A program made the translations under genes and the position numbers. Shown piece by piece: positions 12,329 through 24,888 of a stretch of 64,000 nucleotides of DNA; position 1 is the first letter of the stretch; each line of letters begins with the position of its first letter. The stretch spans positions 42,083-106,082 of the forward strand of contig SGPL01000038.1 of assembly GCA_004802705.1 (NCBI GenBank), in the 5' to 3' direction. The stretch comes from Bondarzewia mesenterica. Taxonomy: Eukaryota > Basidiomycota > Agaricomycetes > Russulales > Bondarzewiaceae. The notes under the pieces were generated by a model. The model searched no databases and was not told where the DNA came from. It saw only the letters and a program-made list of their open reading frames with translations.

Positions 12329-15300
12329 ATGCAGCGCGAGAGCATCAGGCGTGGCTTCTCTATATACGTCTTTCTCACTCTTCCTCTCGTCTGAAGCATA
12401 TTTTGACTTGCCATCTCGTATTTACTGTTCATCAGAAAGTTGTTCTAGAGATTGATTTCTCTGGGTGTCTCTGGGTGTGTTGATCCTGCTTCACCGACAT
12501 TCTCCGTTTCTGATCAAGTATCGGGTCTCTCGCAGGGCTATACAGAGATTACGATCGTTCCCACAAGCAAGGACCTTAAGACTATACATCTCCATTCGCG
12601 TCAATGCAGTGCGTATCTTCATCCTTGCTCCGTCTGCACCATATTCAACATCAACGCAGCTATTCATAATGTAGCAGTCGCCAATCATCGTGCCGACTTT
12701 ATCCATTATGACTCTCTCGCGAATCTCACCATATCCAATTCGCAAGACGTGCACACCCATCCGGAACTAAAGCGAAAGTTGTACTCGGCTTTGGCAGAGG
12801 GCGACGAGGGCGAGTTGTCGATCGCAATTCCGAAGGAGATATCGTTACAGCAATCTGGACACTCCACGTCAGGGATTATTATGAGCGAAGGTCAGTTAAT
12901 TGTTTCAGTGTAAATGATCAGATGCTAAAACGCGTCGCTTCTTCGACCGTGAAGGTGCTACCCCTGAACCGCAAACACCAGGATTTTCAGCGACGCACAC
13001 ACCGATTTCAGTTCCAGAATTCTCTCCAATTAATATCACTGTCGAGTATAGTCTGCGCAGTCCTGCTGATGGGCTGCAGTTCGTGATGCCATCGGATGCC
13101 TACCCATACGTAAGTACATCATCCCAAAATGCGTGCATCAATGCCTGAACATGTCCAGCGCGTGCCTCATGTGTATACAACGCTCTCCTCGCCAGATTCC
13201 GCGAGGTGCTGGGTTCCGTGTATTGACAATCTTTGGGAACGATGCACGTGGGACTTTGAGTTCGTTGTGCCCCGCTATCTCGAGGAGCGCGACGAGGATG
13301 ATCGTGCAAATGGAGATGAGGAAGCTCCAGATGAACATCCTACTGTGGTGGTCTGCAGTGGGGAATTTGTTGAACAGGTGTGTGGCAGTTGTGATGGATT
13401 TTCAGGCACTCCAGCCAATCATTCCACGTGCAGGTAGCCCACCCCTACAATTCAAACAAGTCCATCTTCCTCTTCTCTCAAAGCATTGTCACATCTGTGC
13501 AACACATTGGCTTCGTTGCCGGTCCTTTGCACGTCTTGCCCATACCCGCGGATCATATTGCAGGTGATGACCCCAGTGGTTCTTCCCAGCCACTCATGCA
13601 CGCGTTTTTGTCTGCCGGGACGTGAAGCCCAACTTGCGACGTCGATCTCTTTCATCCGGCAGGCAATGACTGTCTACACAACGGAGTTTGGATCGTATCC
13701 TTTTGGCTCATACAAGGTCGTTTTTGTGGACGAATTACCAACAACTCGTTTTGATACATCTACGTTATCCATTGTCACGGTCGACCTGCTTCACGGCGAA
13801 GATGCGATTGATCAAGTTCTGGAAACCCGCCAGGCATTGAGCCATGCTCTAGCTTGTCAATGGGCTGGCATTAACATCCAGCCGAAGACGTGGTCAGACA
13901 TCTGGCTCGTCAATGGTTTGGGTCTCTACATAACCGGCTTATTCTTGCGGAAACTCTTTGGAAACAACGAGTACCGATTCCGGCTCAAGAAGGACATGGA
14001 GCGTGTTCTCGAGCTGGATAACGGAGACATGCCGCCTATATGCCAGCCCCAGTCTCCTGATCCACCCGATCCTTCGAAAATGCCCTTTATCAACTTGAAA
14101 GCTCCTTTGGTGCTCCATATCCTGGATCGTCGACTGGGAAAGTCGGGTACTGCGCTCGGTCTCTCCCGCGTACTGCCGAAACTTTTTCTCTCAGCCATCT
14201 CTGGCGAGATGCCACATAACGCATTGTCAACGCATAACTTCCTGAGGACTTGCAGGAAGGTGAGTGGTGTTGACTTGCGTTCATTCGCGGAGCAGTGGAT
14301 CTATGGGAGCGGGTGTCCAACCTTTGGTTTTTCGGCGAGCTTCAATCGAAAAAAGATGGCTGTCGAGATCACTATGCGTCAAGAGTCACCTGCTTGGAAG
14401 GCCTACGAACACGATGACGTCCGCAGATTGCTCATGAAGCCAGTGCCATTTTTTGAAGTACGTTAATGGTGCCTACTCCCTTTGAGTGACATGCTTAGGC
14501 TACTCTCATTCACAGGGGCAGATGACTATACGCATACATGAAGCGGATGGCACGCCCTATGAACATGTCCTCGACATCCGGGCACCATTCAAGCGTTACG
14601 AGGTTCCCTTTAATACCAAGTATAAGCGTGTGCGTCGGAACACGAAGCGTTACTTAGCCCGACAAGCTGCGGCACAAGCTGCTGCAGAAGGTGACGCGGA
14701 AGCTGCGGAAGCGATGGGTATGGTAGACATGGGGTTTGGTCTGGAGATTTGGGAGAAAGAGAAGGAGCGGGAAAATTGGAAAGTAGTGGATTGGACGGAA
14801 GAGGACGAACAACTGATGAGCGGGGCGACTTATGAATGGATTAGGATGGACGCTGATTTCGAGTGGATCGCAACGATTGCTTTTGATCAGCCCGACTTCA
14901 TGTGGGTCTCGCAGTTGCAACGGGATCGAGATGTTGTTGCTCAGTTGGAGGTGAATATCTATTTTATCGCATAGCCGACGACTATGCTTATAATCCCCCC
15001 CCCAGGCTATCAGTGCTCTTGCCAAAATGCCGACCGCGATCATCTCCAGCACGCTCACGAAGACGGTGCTGGTCACCAATTACTTTTTCCGCATTCGTTG
15101 TGAAGCGGCCTTAACATTGGTTACCGTAAGTCTGTGTAAGTATCTCGTCGCATGTAGATCTCAGCATGTTTTTCCACATTTATCAGTGTGCGATACGTCA
15201 ACTCGACTTTCTTGGCTTGTTCCATTTATTCAAGCTCTTCCTGCGATACTGTTACGACCCCGAAGATCCTCAGCAGGATTTGTTCACACATACATACGTT

Positions 15301-18300
15301 CCGAGGCCCAATGACTTCTCTGATCTCGCAGAATATGCCGTGAGAAGGGTACGTTCGTTCACTCCTTGCTGATTCATATGCGTCGTCTTGGCTGGAAGGT
15401 TAATGATTTGCAGGCCTTGATCAAAGCGATCTCGCAAGTACGTTTTGAAAACGGCAAGTGTCCTTCTGTTGTGCGGCAATTCTTGATAGACCAGTTGAGA
15501 TACAATGACAACACCGCTAATCCTGTGAGTGTTTCCTTACATGTGATGCAACATCAGACTCAAATATCACTAGTATACCGACGCTTTTTACATATGCACC
15601 ATTCTCTCTTCTTTGGCTTGTGCTACTGTGTCTACTGCACCTCCGGAGCGTGGCGAATTGTTCCCGGTTGAAGCAAAGAACGAGCAAACCTCAGAAGATG
15701 CCAATCTATTGAAGCAAGCGCTGGCCGAGGCTGATCGATATCGCAACATGGATAGACTTATATCTACGCCTCACAATGTTGTGACTGTCGCTGCTTTAGA
15801 GGTAGGTTACGAGCGTGAACTGGTTACAGGCTCTTTCTCATTCTGTGCAGTTTCGTTTGATTCTCAGCGTGGCGAATCTGATTCCAAATGATCCCCGAGT
15901 ATTTTTCCCCTTGACAAGGTGTGCATCAGAACTTTCAGAATAAGCTCATATGGCTGACTGCTGTCGTTGTAGAGAGGGCAACTATACTCAAGTCCGGATC
16001 ATCGCGTTTGATGGACTCTTCCTCACCAAGTGGTACACGCCGAAGATCATGCGATATCTTCTAGCTGTTGTGGCGAACGATCCATCGCGCGTCATACGTC
16101 GCCACGTTGCACGGAATGCAGTACAATCTCTTCCGCTGCTTTTGTCGATGGGTGATCTCAAAAATTCTGTCAAAGAGACGGAGTCGCTTCTTATCGAAGA
16201 AGACGGCTCGATGCCGGAGAAGGTAAAGGAGAGCAAGAAGAGTGAAGTTGATCTTTTTCTAAAGGCTTTGAGAAAAGATAAGGAGGTGGGAAAGAACGAG
16301 GTGGCAAGAGAATTCTTGATTCCCATTGTCCTGTGAGTTTCATCCTGAATCTTGCGATCCGCAGAAAACTAATGATTTCTTTTTTCTAGTGCTCCCGATG
16401 CCGATCATGAAGTCCGTTGGAATATGTTGAAGCTTGCTGATATCACCACTCGCAAAGCGGAGGAAGTACCGCCGAAACTCTCAATTCATCTCCCTCCTCC
16501 AACGCCCATCTCCGAAGTTCCTCCTACTCCTGTGGTCAAGCTTCCAGCGAAACCTGCTCTCCCACCAAAGACAAGTGGCGCGCCGGCACGAAGCCCTATG
16601 GTGCCTATGACCGCTCCTGCCAAGATTCGTCTTGTGTCGTCAAGTGCACAAATTGACATGGGTCATAAGTTTGTAGCAACGCCTGATATAGAGCGTCCAC
16701 TTTTGACTTCCCATAAGAAAGGGGTTGCTTTCCAGCAACCTGTACCGAAGCCGAAGGGTAGGCCGCCGAAACCTAAGGATGCGAAGAGCGTGCCGAAGGC
16801 TCAAAGCGGTGGTATGGGCGTGATGGATTTGAGGGCCTGTCGCAACGCTTTGGGAAAGCTCAAGGCAAACAAGCATGCGGCTTGGTTTTTACAGCCTGTT
16901 GACCCTGTCAGGGATCAAGCACCTCAGTACGTCGTCTCGCACATACGTATGTACACGTCAGTAACTTAGATACTTTTACAGTTATTTCGAGATCATCAAG
17001 AATCCTATGGATCTCAGTAACATGGGTGCAAAACTGGAGCAAGGAATGTATAAGGATCGATTTGCATTTGAGGTTGATTTCCGCCTCATCATCCGCAACG
17101 CCAAGACGTACAATCAGGTGGACACCTATGTTTATAACGAAGCAGTTGCTCTCGAGTCGTTCTTTGACAAGAGTGAGTCCCTTTGACGAATCGCAACCGA
17201 GAGAATGGCCATTAATTGTCTGCAGCGTGGACGCGCATCAACAAGACCATTGACAGCAAAGCGGTAGCCGAGCCCAAGCCTGCATCAGTCATGGCTCCGC
17301 CACCTGTTCCGATTCAAGTTGTTGCTGTTGCAGGGCCATCCAAGGCGGCATCCATCGCCTCGCCGATTACTCCCAGTCCCGCTCCCGAGGCGATGCCCCG
17401 GCCAGCCATTAAGCTCAAACTGGGTGGTTCAGCGCCATCTCGCCTTGCGGATACTACGCCTGTTCCGAAGCCAAAACCCCGGAAACCGAAACCAGCTGAA
17501 GCTCCCCCTCCTCCCATCGATGATGGGTCTTTTGATTTGCTTGAAGAGGTTATCGCTATAGAGAGGGAACAGGAGAGGGAGAAACAACATCAGCATCACC
17601 TGACAGATAAATCCGAGAGACAGGATTCAACAGGTGGAGCGGGCAAGCGGAAGAAGAGTCGTGCTGTAGACGAGCTAACAGAAGAGGACGAGATCTTGGC
17701 TCTGGCTTCACCGAGCAAGAAACCGAACAGACCTCCGCCGCCACCAGTCGAGAAGGAACCATCGCCACCGAAACAGTCGACTTCCATCAAGATCAAGAAG
17801 GTACCAGTAGCAGAACCTGCTGCGCCCACGACAACTGCTCAGAATAATCGGGCACCGGTCAAGATCAAAGAGAAGGCTTCTACCCCCTCGTCCTCGAAAC
17901 CTCCAAAGAAGGCTCCCGTAACACAACTAACCCCGATCAACAAGACGAAGTGCAAGGATGTACTGAAGAATCTGTTGAAACTTCCCGAGGCTGCCATCTT
18001 TTCAAGGCCTGTCGATGCCGAGCTAGATGGGTGCCCCACGTAAGTACTTTGGTTTTTTTTTTCTTACTGGAGAACTCGTGCATTGACTTTGACGTGCAGG
18101 TATTACCAAGAGATCGAGAATCCCATGGATCTTGGTACGATGGGCCAACGCCTTACCGCAGGGACCTACGTGACCATGGAAGATTTCGCGAAAGACATGG
18201 AATTAATCTTCGGGAACTGCAGGTTATTCAACCCCCCTACTACCTATCCAACGGACTGTGCAGATGTAGTAGAAAGGGCCTTCAAGAAGGAATGGGTTAA

Positions 18301-18789
18301 AGCAATGGAGAAGAGACTCTCTTGGGCTGAGAAACGAAGTCTACAGAGTCTAATGACCAACCTCGTGAAAGAGCCCATGTGCGTATTTCCGTCTTGTTGT
18401 TGTTCTGCTGTAGCTGATTGGGTTTTCTCCTTATGTCTTATAGATCTTTCGTTTTCAGAGAGCCTGTCGACCCTATAGCACTGCAAATCCCCCAATACTT
18501 TGACATCATCCCTCGGAAAGATGCGCGAGATCTAAGGACCATCCGGCAGAAGCTGGACGCGGACAAGTACGACTCTATTGAAGTATGGGAGGCTGATATC
18601 GACTTGATGATCCGGAATGCCATACACTTCAACGGCGCCGACTCTGAGGTGGGAAAAATTGGGGTGATGGTGCGCAATCGGGTGAAGGATATACTGTCGG
18701 GAGTCAAATCACAGCAGGCGGCGAAGAAGAGAAAGGAGAGCGAGAAGCCGAACGGGGGGCCTGTGACGAAGAAGGCGAAACTTGTATAA
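12329..18789 (+). CDS. TAF2: TFIID subunit TAF2 with three C-terminal bromodomains
   Basis: TFIID subunit that recognises core promoter DNA near the initiator; folds like an M1 aminopeptidase. The start at 12329 (MQRESIRRGFSIY) joins KVVLEIDFSG and GYTEITIVPTSKDLKTIHLH, the usual TAF2 opening; the first donor is uncertain. The peptidase-like core includes HALACQWAGINIQPKTWSDI, where the zinc-binding HExxH is lost, as expected for TAF2. A helical-repeat region follows (15000-16440). From 16440 the protein turns Pro/Lys-rich, then carries three bromodomain-like units: 16830-17190 (WFLQPVDPVRDQAPQYFEII, ending TYNQ), 17940-18300 (FSRPVDAELDGCPTYYQEIE, LFNPP) and 18440-18720 (FREPVDPIALQIPQYFDIIP, HFNG). 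Each keeps the Asn expected to hold acetyl-lysine. Roughly 1,700 residues. One intron has a C9 tract at 14995-15003 just before its acceptor. The stop is TAA at 18787-18789. Confidence 0.93.
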
Positions 18790-19075
18790 TTGTGATCGTA
18801 AGCGTTTGTTATGATTTCTTTTGGGGACATTGCCTGTTCGTATCGAGCTGAAGGACTTGCCTAATCTTCTTGCCTGTATCAATACTCTACACTGTGCTCT
18901 GTTATGATAATGTACGCTGTGCTCAAGGGGCAGCTCCTTAAAACACGACGTCATGGCTTGGCATCTTCTCGGCGCAGCAACCGTTGACGGAATGAAGTTG
19001 TCGCTCAGATACAGTACAAAGGCCATCCGTCTTGGATACGTTCATTCATAACTGTTTAATTTTTGTTCCAACATC

Positions 19076-22000
19076 ATGCCCTCTCTAACCACTACCTTGC
19101 TCTTACTCACAGTCCTTGTTGTGTTATTGCCCACTGAAACATATGCGTTCGGCGCGGGCGATATCCCTGATTTTTCTTATTTAAATGGTTCGTAGTACTT
19201 CCTATAGTGGAACGCGATTGATTGCTCGCCGATCGACTAAATTGCACGTGGATGTGAACAGACAAGGCTTTCCGTCATGGTGATATAGAGAACATACTGA
19301 CAGAATTGGCTAAATCGGTCGGAAAAACCGCTGCTGGAGGGGGGTTGCTCGATTTTGCCCAGAGCATCTTTTCTGCCGGGTCAAGTTGGGCCAAGTTTAA
19401 CAAAGGAGATGTCAAGAAAGTGTACTTTGTGAGGGCTAGTGCTCCTGGTTTCTTGCGGTTACTAACCGTCTTTGTTGTGTCTTTGAATGTGTAGGGCAAC
19501 TGGTTACGGGACTATTCTCAGGTGAGCACATTGCATTGATACGATGAAGGGATCGGTTTAGATCCGCAATGTCAGGCAATGGATATTGCAGGATTGCAGA
19601 AACTTTCTGCAGATACATTAATCCTCATAGTTGGTGTTCTCGGATTTATGGTGAGTCGCCTCTGGTGAATGTGAACGCGGGAATGCAGCAGGTCACATCA
19701 ATTTCAGACTTTCGGATTCGCTACGGAAGAATTCGAGGTTACTGCTGACAGATTGCGTGTATATCTTCCGGTTGTGAGTACTTAAAAAGCCTCATGAACG
19801 AGCCAGACACACTGAACGGTCCTAACTCGATTGTAGGAACACATTGACAACCCTAAGTACAATTGACATCATTTGATCTTATAAATTGAATTTTAATGAT
19901 ATTTCACAGAGGATACGCCGAAAAGGAAGGAGACGCCCGTCAATTTCATCCTATGCTTCGTCCTCCGGTTGATCCCCGTGAGCTCGAGATCGATGAGCGT
20001 ACAGGCATGAAGGTACTGTTCAAGAAAATGCCGCTTCATCATAAAACCCTGACTAGATGATTTTAGAAATATATGGCTACGGAGGGTCACAGGTGGGACA
20101 CGTCTACCGCTCACATCAGACGCACTTTCCAAGCCTGCATCGAACACGGTCGTCGCGCCGGCGGCCGAGAAGGCGCAGATTTATTCGAGGCCTATCGTCT
20201 CATGGGCACGGGTTTGCATACCCTAGAAGATTTGCTTGCGCATAGCAATTGGTGTGAGCTTGCGCTCAGGAAGATGGGCCACGAGCAGGTGTTTTGTCAT
20301 GTCGGAGACGAAGGTTCTGTCCTGATCAGACATCATGGGTGGTGTTGTGAAACTGAATGTGGGATCTCCCAGTTATTATCGACACGCCCAATGGCCCCGC
20401 TCCCCCGCTGATCACTGGAACATTCGGGAGTGCCGACTTCATGCACTCCATGATGGGCGAAGCGACGGACCATATCAGCCAAGCCTCGGTCACAGATTTA
20501 TCACAAAAGATGGACGATGTACGTTGCTTTCCTAATCTTCTACCTTATTTGCGAAACTTCATGCTGTCCTGTTCAAGGCCTCAAACTCAGATCAAGACTC
20601 TAACGTTTCCAAACTCAAGGACTTGCTCTCAAAGATTCCGCTAGGCGGCAGCGACAGCTCCTCACAGATGAATGAGGCTGAGTCCCTCCATCAAGCTTCT
20701 AAAGCATACAACTTCAACCCGGACGACGTTGCTCCGAAAGAAGTGCAGCAGCAACTCTGGGCCTTGTTGAAGTGGAGAGATGGTATCTATCGATCGATAT
20801 TGGAGAAAATTGAGATGATACCGGGATTGTCGGATCTGATCGACGGCATAACAGATGCACTGAATGCCTGTAGGTGTTCTTAACCTGTGATGCGTACGCC
20901 AATCTTGGGCTGATACTCGGAGAAATTCTGCAGATGTCTATACAATTCTGGCTCCTTGGTTGACGGTGGGTTGTTACCCACCCTGACATCTATTTTGAGA
21001 TCTGACGACTTGTTTAAACAGCCTATCTTAAAGCAAGCGACGGAGGTCTTGGGTGAAGGCAGCAAGGCCGTCATCGACTCGGAAGACCAATATGAAGTTT
21101 TCGACGACCCTCAAGCTTCAGATCCATCCCATAGTCTGCTATCCAAGGCATGTTTTCCTGTCGCCTTGATTGAAAAGGCCCAAATATTCAGATCCGACTG
21201 CCAATAGGATCATTTCCAGCTCATCCTGAACGAGCCCGCGGGCAAGGTCGCCCAGGTTGTCGTGCGGTATGCCGTGAACCTCCTTGTCAAGGCCTGGTCC
21301 GATAGGAATGAGGATCCAGACCAAGTCATCAACCAGGTGGGACACATACCACGACGAGAAGTTGTGCAAATATTAACATTTCTTGCAAAGATTCTCGAAG
21401 CCTTCCACCACCCATACTACAGTACCGGAAATTCGCAGATCCAGCATGCCATGTTTGATGCCATGGACCAGTGGATCGGTGGCCAAGGGAGCGAGAAGGA
21501 GCAAATACTTGAGGCTCTAACCAAGGTCTGAAGTCCAGAATCTTCCGTCTGACTCGATTCTCGCTAAATCAGTGGGGTTTTCTTAGGAAAGTGTCCGTGA
21601 AGGCAAGAACAAGCGTCAAGGCTCAGATGATGAGACAGCTACTTCGCCAGGTGGTGCCCATTCGCACAGTCAGGGCACATACGGGTCCGGTCAATTTACT
21701 TCTGGCCAGAATTACTCGTCTTCGCAGGGCGATGGCTACAACCAGTCTCAAAGGAGGGGACAGGGCTATGGCGATGGTGTGTGCTACAGTCTTCTAATAT
21801 TGTTCTTCCGTTTGAACTAAATCGATCACATCGTTTTTGTGATCCAGAATCTGGCGGATATGGTGGCAGCTACTCGCAGCAGGGGCCAAGCTACGAGCGT
21901 CGTGACCAGTCCAGCTACGGACAAAGCGGTGATTTTGGCGATGGCAGTGGGCGGAGTGGATATCAGCCTTCATACGAAGGAGGGCGAAGGATTGAGCAGG

Positions 22001-22773
22001 AAAGCGGGTATAGTAGAAGAAGGGAAGAGGAACCGTCTTATGGACGAAGGAAGGAGGAACCGAAAGAGCCATCTTATAGACGACGGGCGGAGGAACCGCC
22101 TTATGGCCGGAGGGAAGAGCCTTCCTATGGCAGACGCCAGGATGATGAGGGCGGATACAGACCATCGTATAGTGACGATCGCCAGGAAGCATACCAGCGC
22201 CAGCCAGGGTATGGAGGTGACTCGTACGGAAGAAGTGAGCCAAGTGAGTATGAGGAACCAAAGCACCATGCTCATCATGGCCATCGCGAGGAGGAGGGTG
22301 CGTATGGTGGAGGGTATGGCCAAGAGCGTCAGGAGTTCGGCGGCGGCGGCCGTCAGGAATATGGCGGCCCCCGCCCAGAATACGGTGGCCCTCGCTCAGA
22401 GCCCGGTGGAGAAGAGTATGGTATCGATCGACAAGAATATCGTGGCGGTCGCGAGGATCACAGTGGTCAGAGACGCGGTGGGTACGGCGGAAATGAAGGA
22501 CGCGGCGGGTTCGGTGAACGCAGCGAGGAATATGGCGGCTATGGGCGCGAGCCTGAGTCGGACAATGGAGGTCGTGGTGGAGATGAAGGCCGTCATGGGT
22601 ACGGGGAACCCAGAGAACGATACGGTGGTGGAGGCTATCGCGGGGGCAACGACGAGACATTTGGCGCGGAGAGGCTAAACCTCAACGCAGGTGAAGAAGG
22701 CTATAATGGCCAACGTGACAGATACGGAAGGTCGCAGTCCAGGACGTCCAACGAGTACCAAGAGGGTTATTGA
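19076..22773 (+). CDS. HET-C heterokaryon incompatibility family protein
   Basis: Member of the fungal HET-C family, named for the Neurospora locus that controls vegetative incompatibility; the biochemical role is unresolved. It has a signal peptide (MPSLTTTLLLLTVLVVLLP, cleavage likely after TYA), then the family signature FGAGDIPDFSYLN, DKAFRHGDIENIL and GNWLRDYSQAMDIAGL. The core contains HRWDTSTAHIRRTFQACIEH, GTGLHTLEDLLAHSNWCELA and DTPNGPAPPLITGTFGSADF. It ends in a tail of about 370 residues (21590-22773) rich in Gly, Tyr, Arg, Glu and Ser, with degenerate repeats such as EPSYGRR, EYGGPR and GGYGG. The many exons are separated by short introns. The stop is TGA at 22771-22773. The nearest plus-strand neighbour is MED11, 261 bp away. 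Confidence 0.9.
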
Positions 22774-22926
22774 AGATGAGGGAGAAGATTGGAAATGCGT
22801 ATTACGACAGGGATGCAGAACAAAGTACTGTGTATCGATAGGAATGGAGAAGGTAGGTTACCGTAAAACCAAGAATCAACGGACTGAGTCGGAAGGCGTC
22901 GCCAGTATGTGAGTCTATAACCCCGG

Positions 22927-22940
22927 GCCGGGATCCCGGC
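22927..22940. repeat. Perfect 14-bp GC-rich palindrome downstream of HET-C
   Basis: GCCGGGATCCCGGC reads the same on both strands and lies 154 bp after the HET-C stop, within the 3' flank and 95 bp before the MED11 start. No function can be assigned. Confidence 0.6.
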
Positions 22941-23034
22941 GCAAGTTGACCACCTCTGCTGTAACTTGCTATGCACTTATATACTGTACTTTTCTCGACG
23001 AACTTTTGTAACTAACACCTATCGAAATCTCTCA

Positions 23035-23712
23035 ATGGCCACCAACAGTATCGGAGAGCTTTCTAACATACAAACGACCAATGTCTATGAGATAGACCCG
23101 AGTCGCACAGCGCGCCAAATATATGCCTTGGGGGATGTTGAGAAGGTACGTGTGTTGCAACATGTTCGATTGTACCAACCGAACACAATGATAGGACATA
23201 TCACGCCTGTTATCGCTGGCTGCATCTTCTATCTCTCTTTTGACGCTTCCGCAGACGGACGGGCCCGATGATAACTTGCCACAGGGCGAAGAGCGCTCTG
23301 AACAGTTTGTGCTTGAAGTGAGCGAGTATTTTGAGCGACTCGACGTGAGCCTACCTCTGGTGATGGTATCTCAATCATCGCTGACATTATCCCAAAGGCT
23401 ATCCAAATCGCTATTCGCTCGTCTCTCGCGCATATCCGTCAGTCGCGCATTGCGCCCAGCGCAATTGATGCTCCTCCACCGAACTTTACACCCGCTGCGA
23501 CGGGTGTCGGGCTTCCTTCATCTTCCGATAGCAACACTGAGGATGGGCATCCTCCTGGACCGAAGATTCGTGGGTTGCAAGAGGAGCGTGTTGAAAGGGA
23601 TGCTTGGCGCGGAGTATTAGATGCGCTGACGCGGATAAGAGATGCACGGGCGAAAGCGCTGCAGGAGGAACAGCCTGGCACAGCGGTCGAAGAAGACGTT
23701 TTTATGTCGTGA
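23035..23712 (+). CDS. MED11: Mediator complex subunit 11 (MED11)
   Basis: Head-module subunit of Mediator, which links activators to RNA polymerase II and TFIIH. The start at 23035 gives MATNSIGELSNIQTTNVYEI, then RTARQIYALGDVEK, matching the conserved Med11 N-terminus in which an alpha-helix ends in LG-EVEK. Introns interrupt at about 23144-23254 and 23345-23397. The remaining exons give DNLPQGEERSEQFVLEVSEY, FERLD and AIQIAIRSSLAHIRQSRIAP, then a Pro-rich linker and a helical, acidic C-terminus ending EEDVFMS at 23710-23712. It is small, as expected for Med11. It is convergent with the TBCA gene. Confidence 0.8.
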
Positions 23713-23871
23713 ATTTCACACTAACGCGAGCAGGGTGTATTTACCCTGCATATGACTGGATCGCATGGAAGGTACGTATGCACATTCTGTATAACTATTG
23801 TATTTGAAGACAACCGTCCCATCCATTGTAGGAAATGTGCTCCTGCGTTTTGAGGCATATTCTGAAATGTT

Positions 23872-24413
23872 TCACAGGCTGGCTTCTTCGAGTACCTCCT
23901 CCGCTTTGAGCAGCTCTTCGTCCTCTGCGAGCGCGGAGGCCTTCTTGGCTTGTACCTATGAAGGGTAGAGGAAGATGTATATGGGCAAAAGGATTCAGAG
24001 TAGGGGGCAAGAGCAAGATTTGTAAACGTACGACGACTTCTCGCAACTCTCCAACGACCTTCCCCAGGCGGTTATCTGTATCGACCACCATTCTTTGCGA
24101 CTCCTCCCAAAGCCTGGTCTAAGCGCCCCATCACTATTAGCACGTTTTTCCCATGTTCACTAAAGAGACACTCAATATAGTACTCACCGCGCTTCTGACG
24201 TCCCAACCTTCTGCGCCATCTGCAACAAGTTTATCTAGCTTGCGTTTGTTGTCCTCCACCTGCTCCCGATACATCCCATGCTCCTTCAGCAACCTGCATC
24301 CCACACATTCAGGCACTACATCAGACCGAGTGTGGCATCGTAATTCGACCGGCTAACCTCTTGGTTGAGCCGGCTTTGATCTTGAGCTGTTTGCGGGTCG
24401 CAGCGGTGTCCAT
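23872..24413 (-). CDS. TBCA: Tubulin-specific chaperone A (TBCA/Rbl2)
   Basis: Binds and stabilises quasi-native beta-tubulin during alpha/beta heterodimer assembly. The start at 24413 reads MDTAATRKQLKIKAGSTKR; splicing out the first intron gives LLKEHGMYREQVEDNKRKLD and KLVADGAEGWDVR. The third block is LWEESQRMVVDTDNRLGKVV, then GELREVVV, and the last exon is QAKKASALAEDEELLKAEEV with the stop at 23872-23874. The three-helix-bundle pattern and small size match cofactor A. Introns lie near 24290-24358, 24110-24185 and 23957-24030. Confidence 0.88.
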
Positions 24414-24888
24414 GTCTTCTTCTGTTGATGCCGGATGCGTCGACAAGTCGATGAGGTGACGAGGAGGTACTTAGTTCTCACTCAGTATGACTCTTACTGC
24501 TCTTTCTACGTTTGGCGACGTGGGGCAAGTGGAAATTGAGGTCGAAGGGTAAAGTACGTTTCGTATCGATCTGGCAATTCGCTCTTTAGACGACGATTAC
24601 GTATGTAGCCGAACCACCTCACGGGCCGGGCGGCTCTCACCAAGGCCAAGCTGGCCAGTTCCATCCGCCGTGTATCCATCTCACTTGACTACTGTACTCG
24701 TTGCATTACTTACAATACTGCGACCATGTTCTCAGGCTATTCGTAAACTTTCCTGCTCGGCTATGGTGATGTCGCATGTTATTTCAGGTGATTGAAATGA
24801 ACCTATCTCACTTTTCTGTCTTCAACTGGCAACGTTGTGCGCATAACTGGAGCACTTGAACTGGGGGCTATTGCGCTAGGTGTGGATC
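24414..24888. other. Intergenic, presumed divergent promoters
   Basis: 475 bp between TBCA and the secreted-protein gene, which are transcribed away from each other. No ORF, tRNA or repeat stands out; presumably both promoters. Confidence 0.4.

Noticed and set aside
21794..22660. 288-codon antisense open frame (minus) opposite the HET-C tail
   Set aside because: It is His/Arg-rich and mirrors the repetitive Gly/Tyr codons of the sense strand; no start context, intron or domain supports it.
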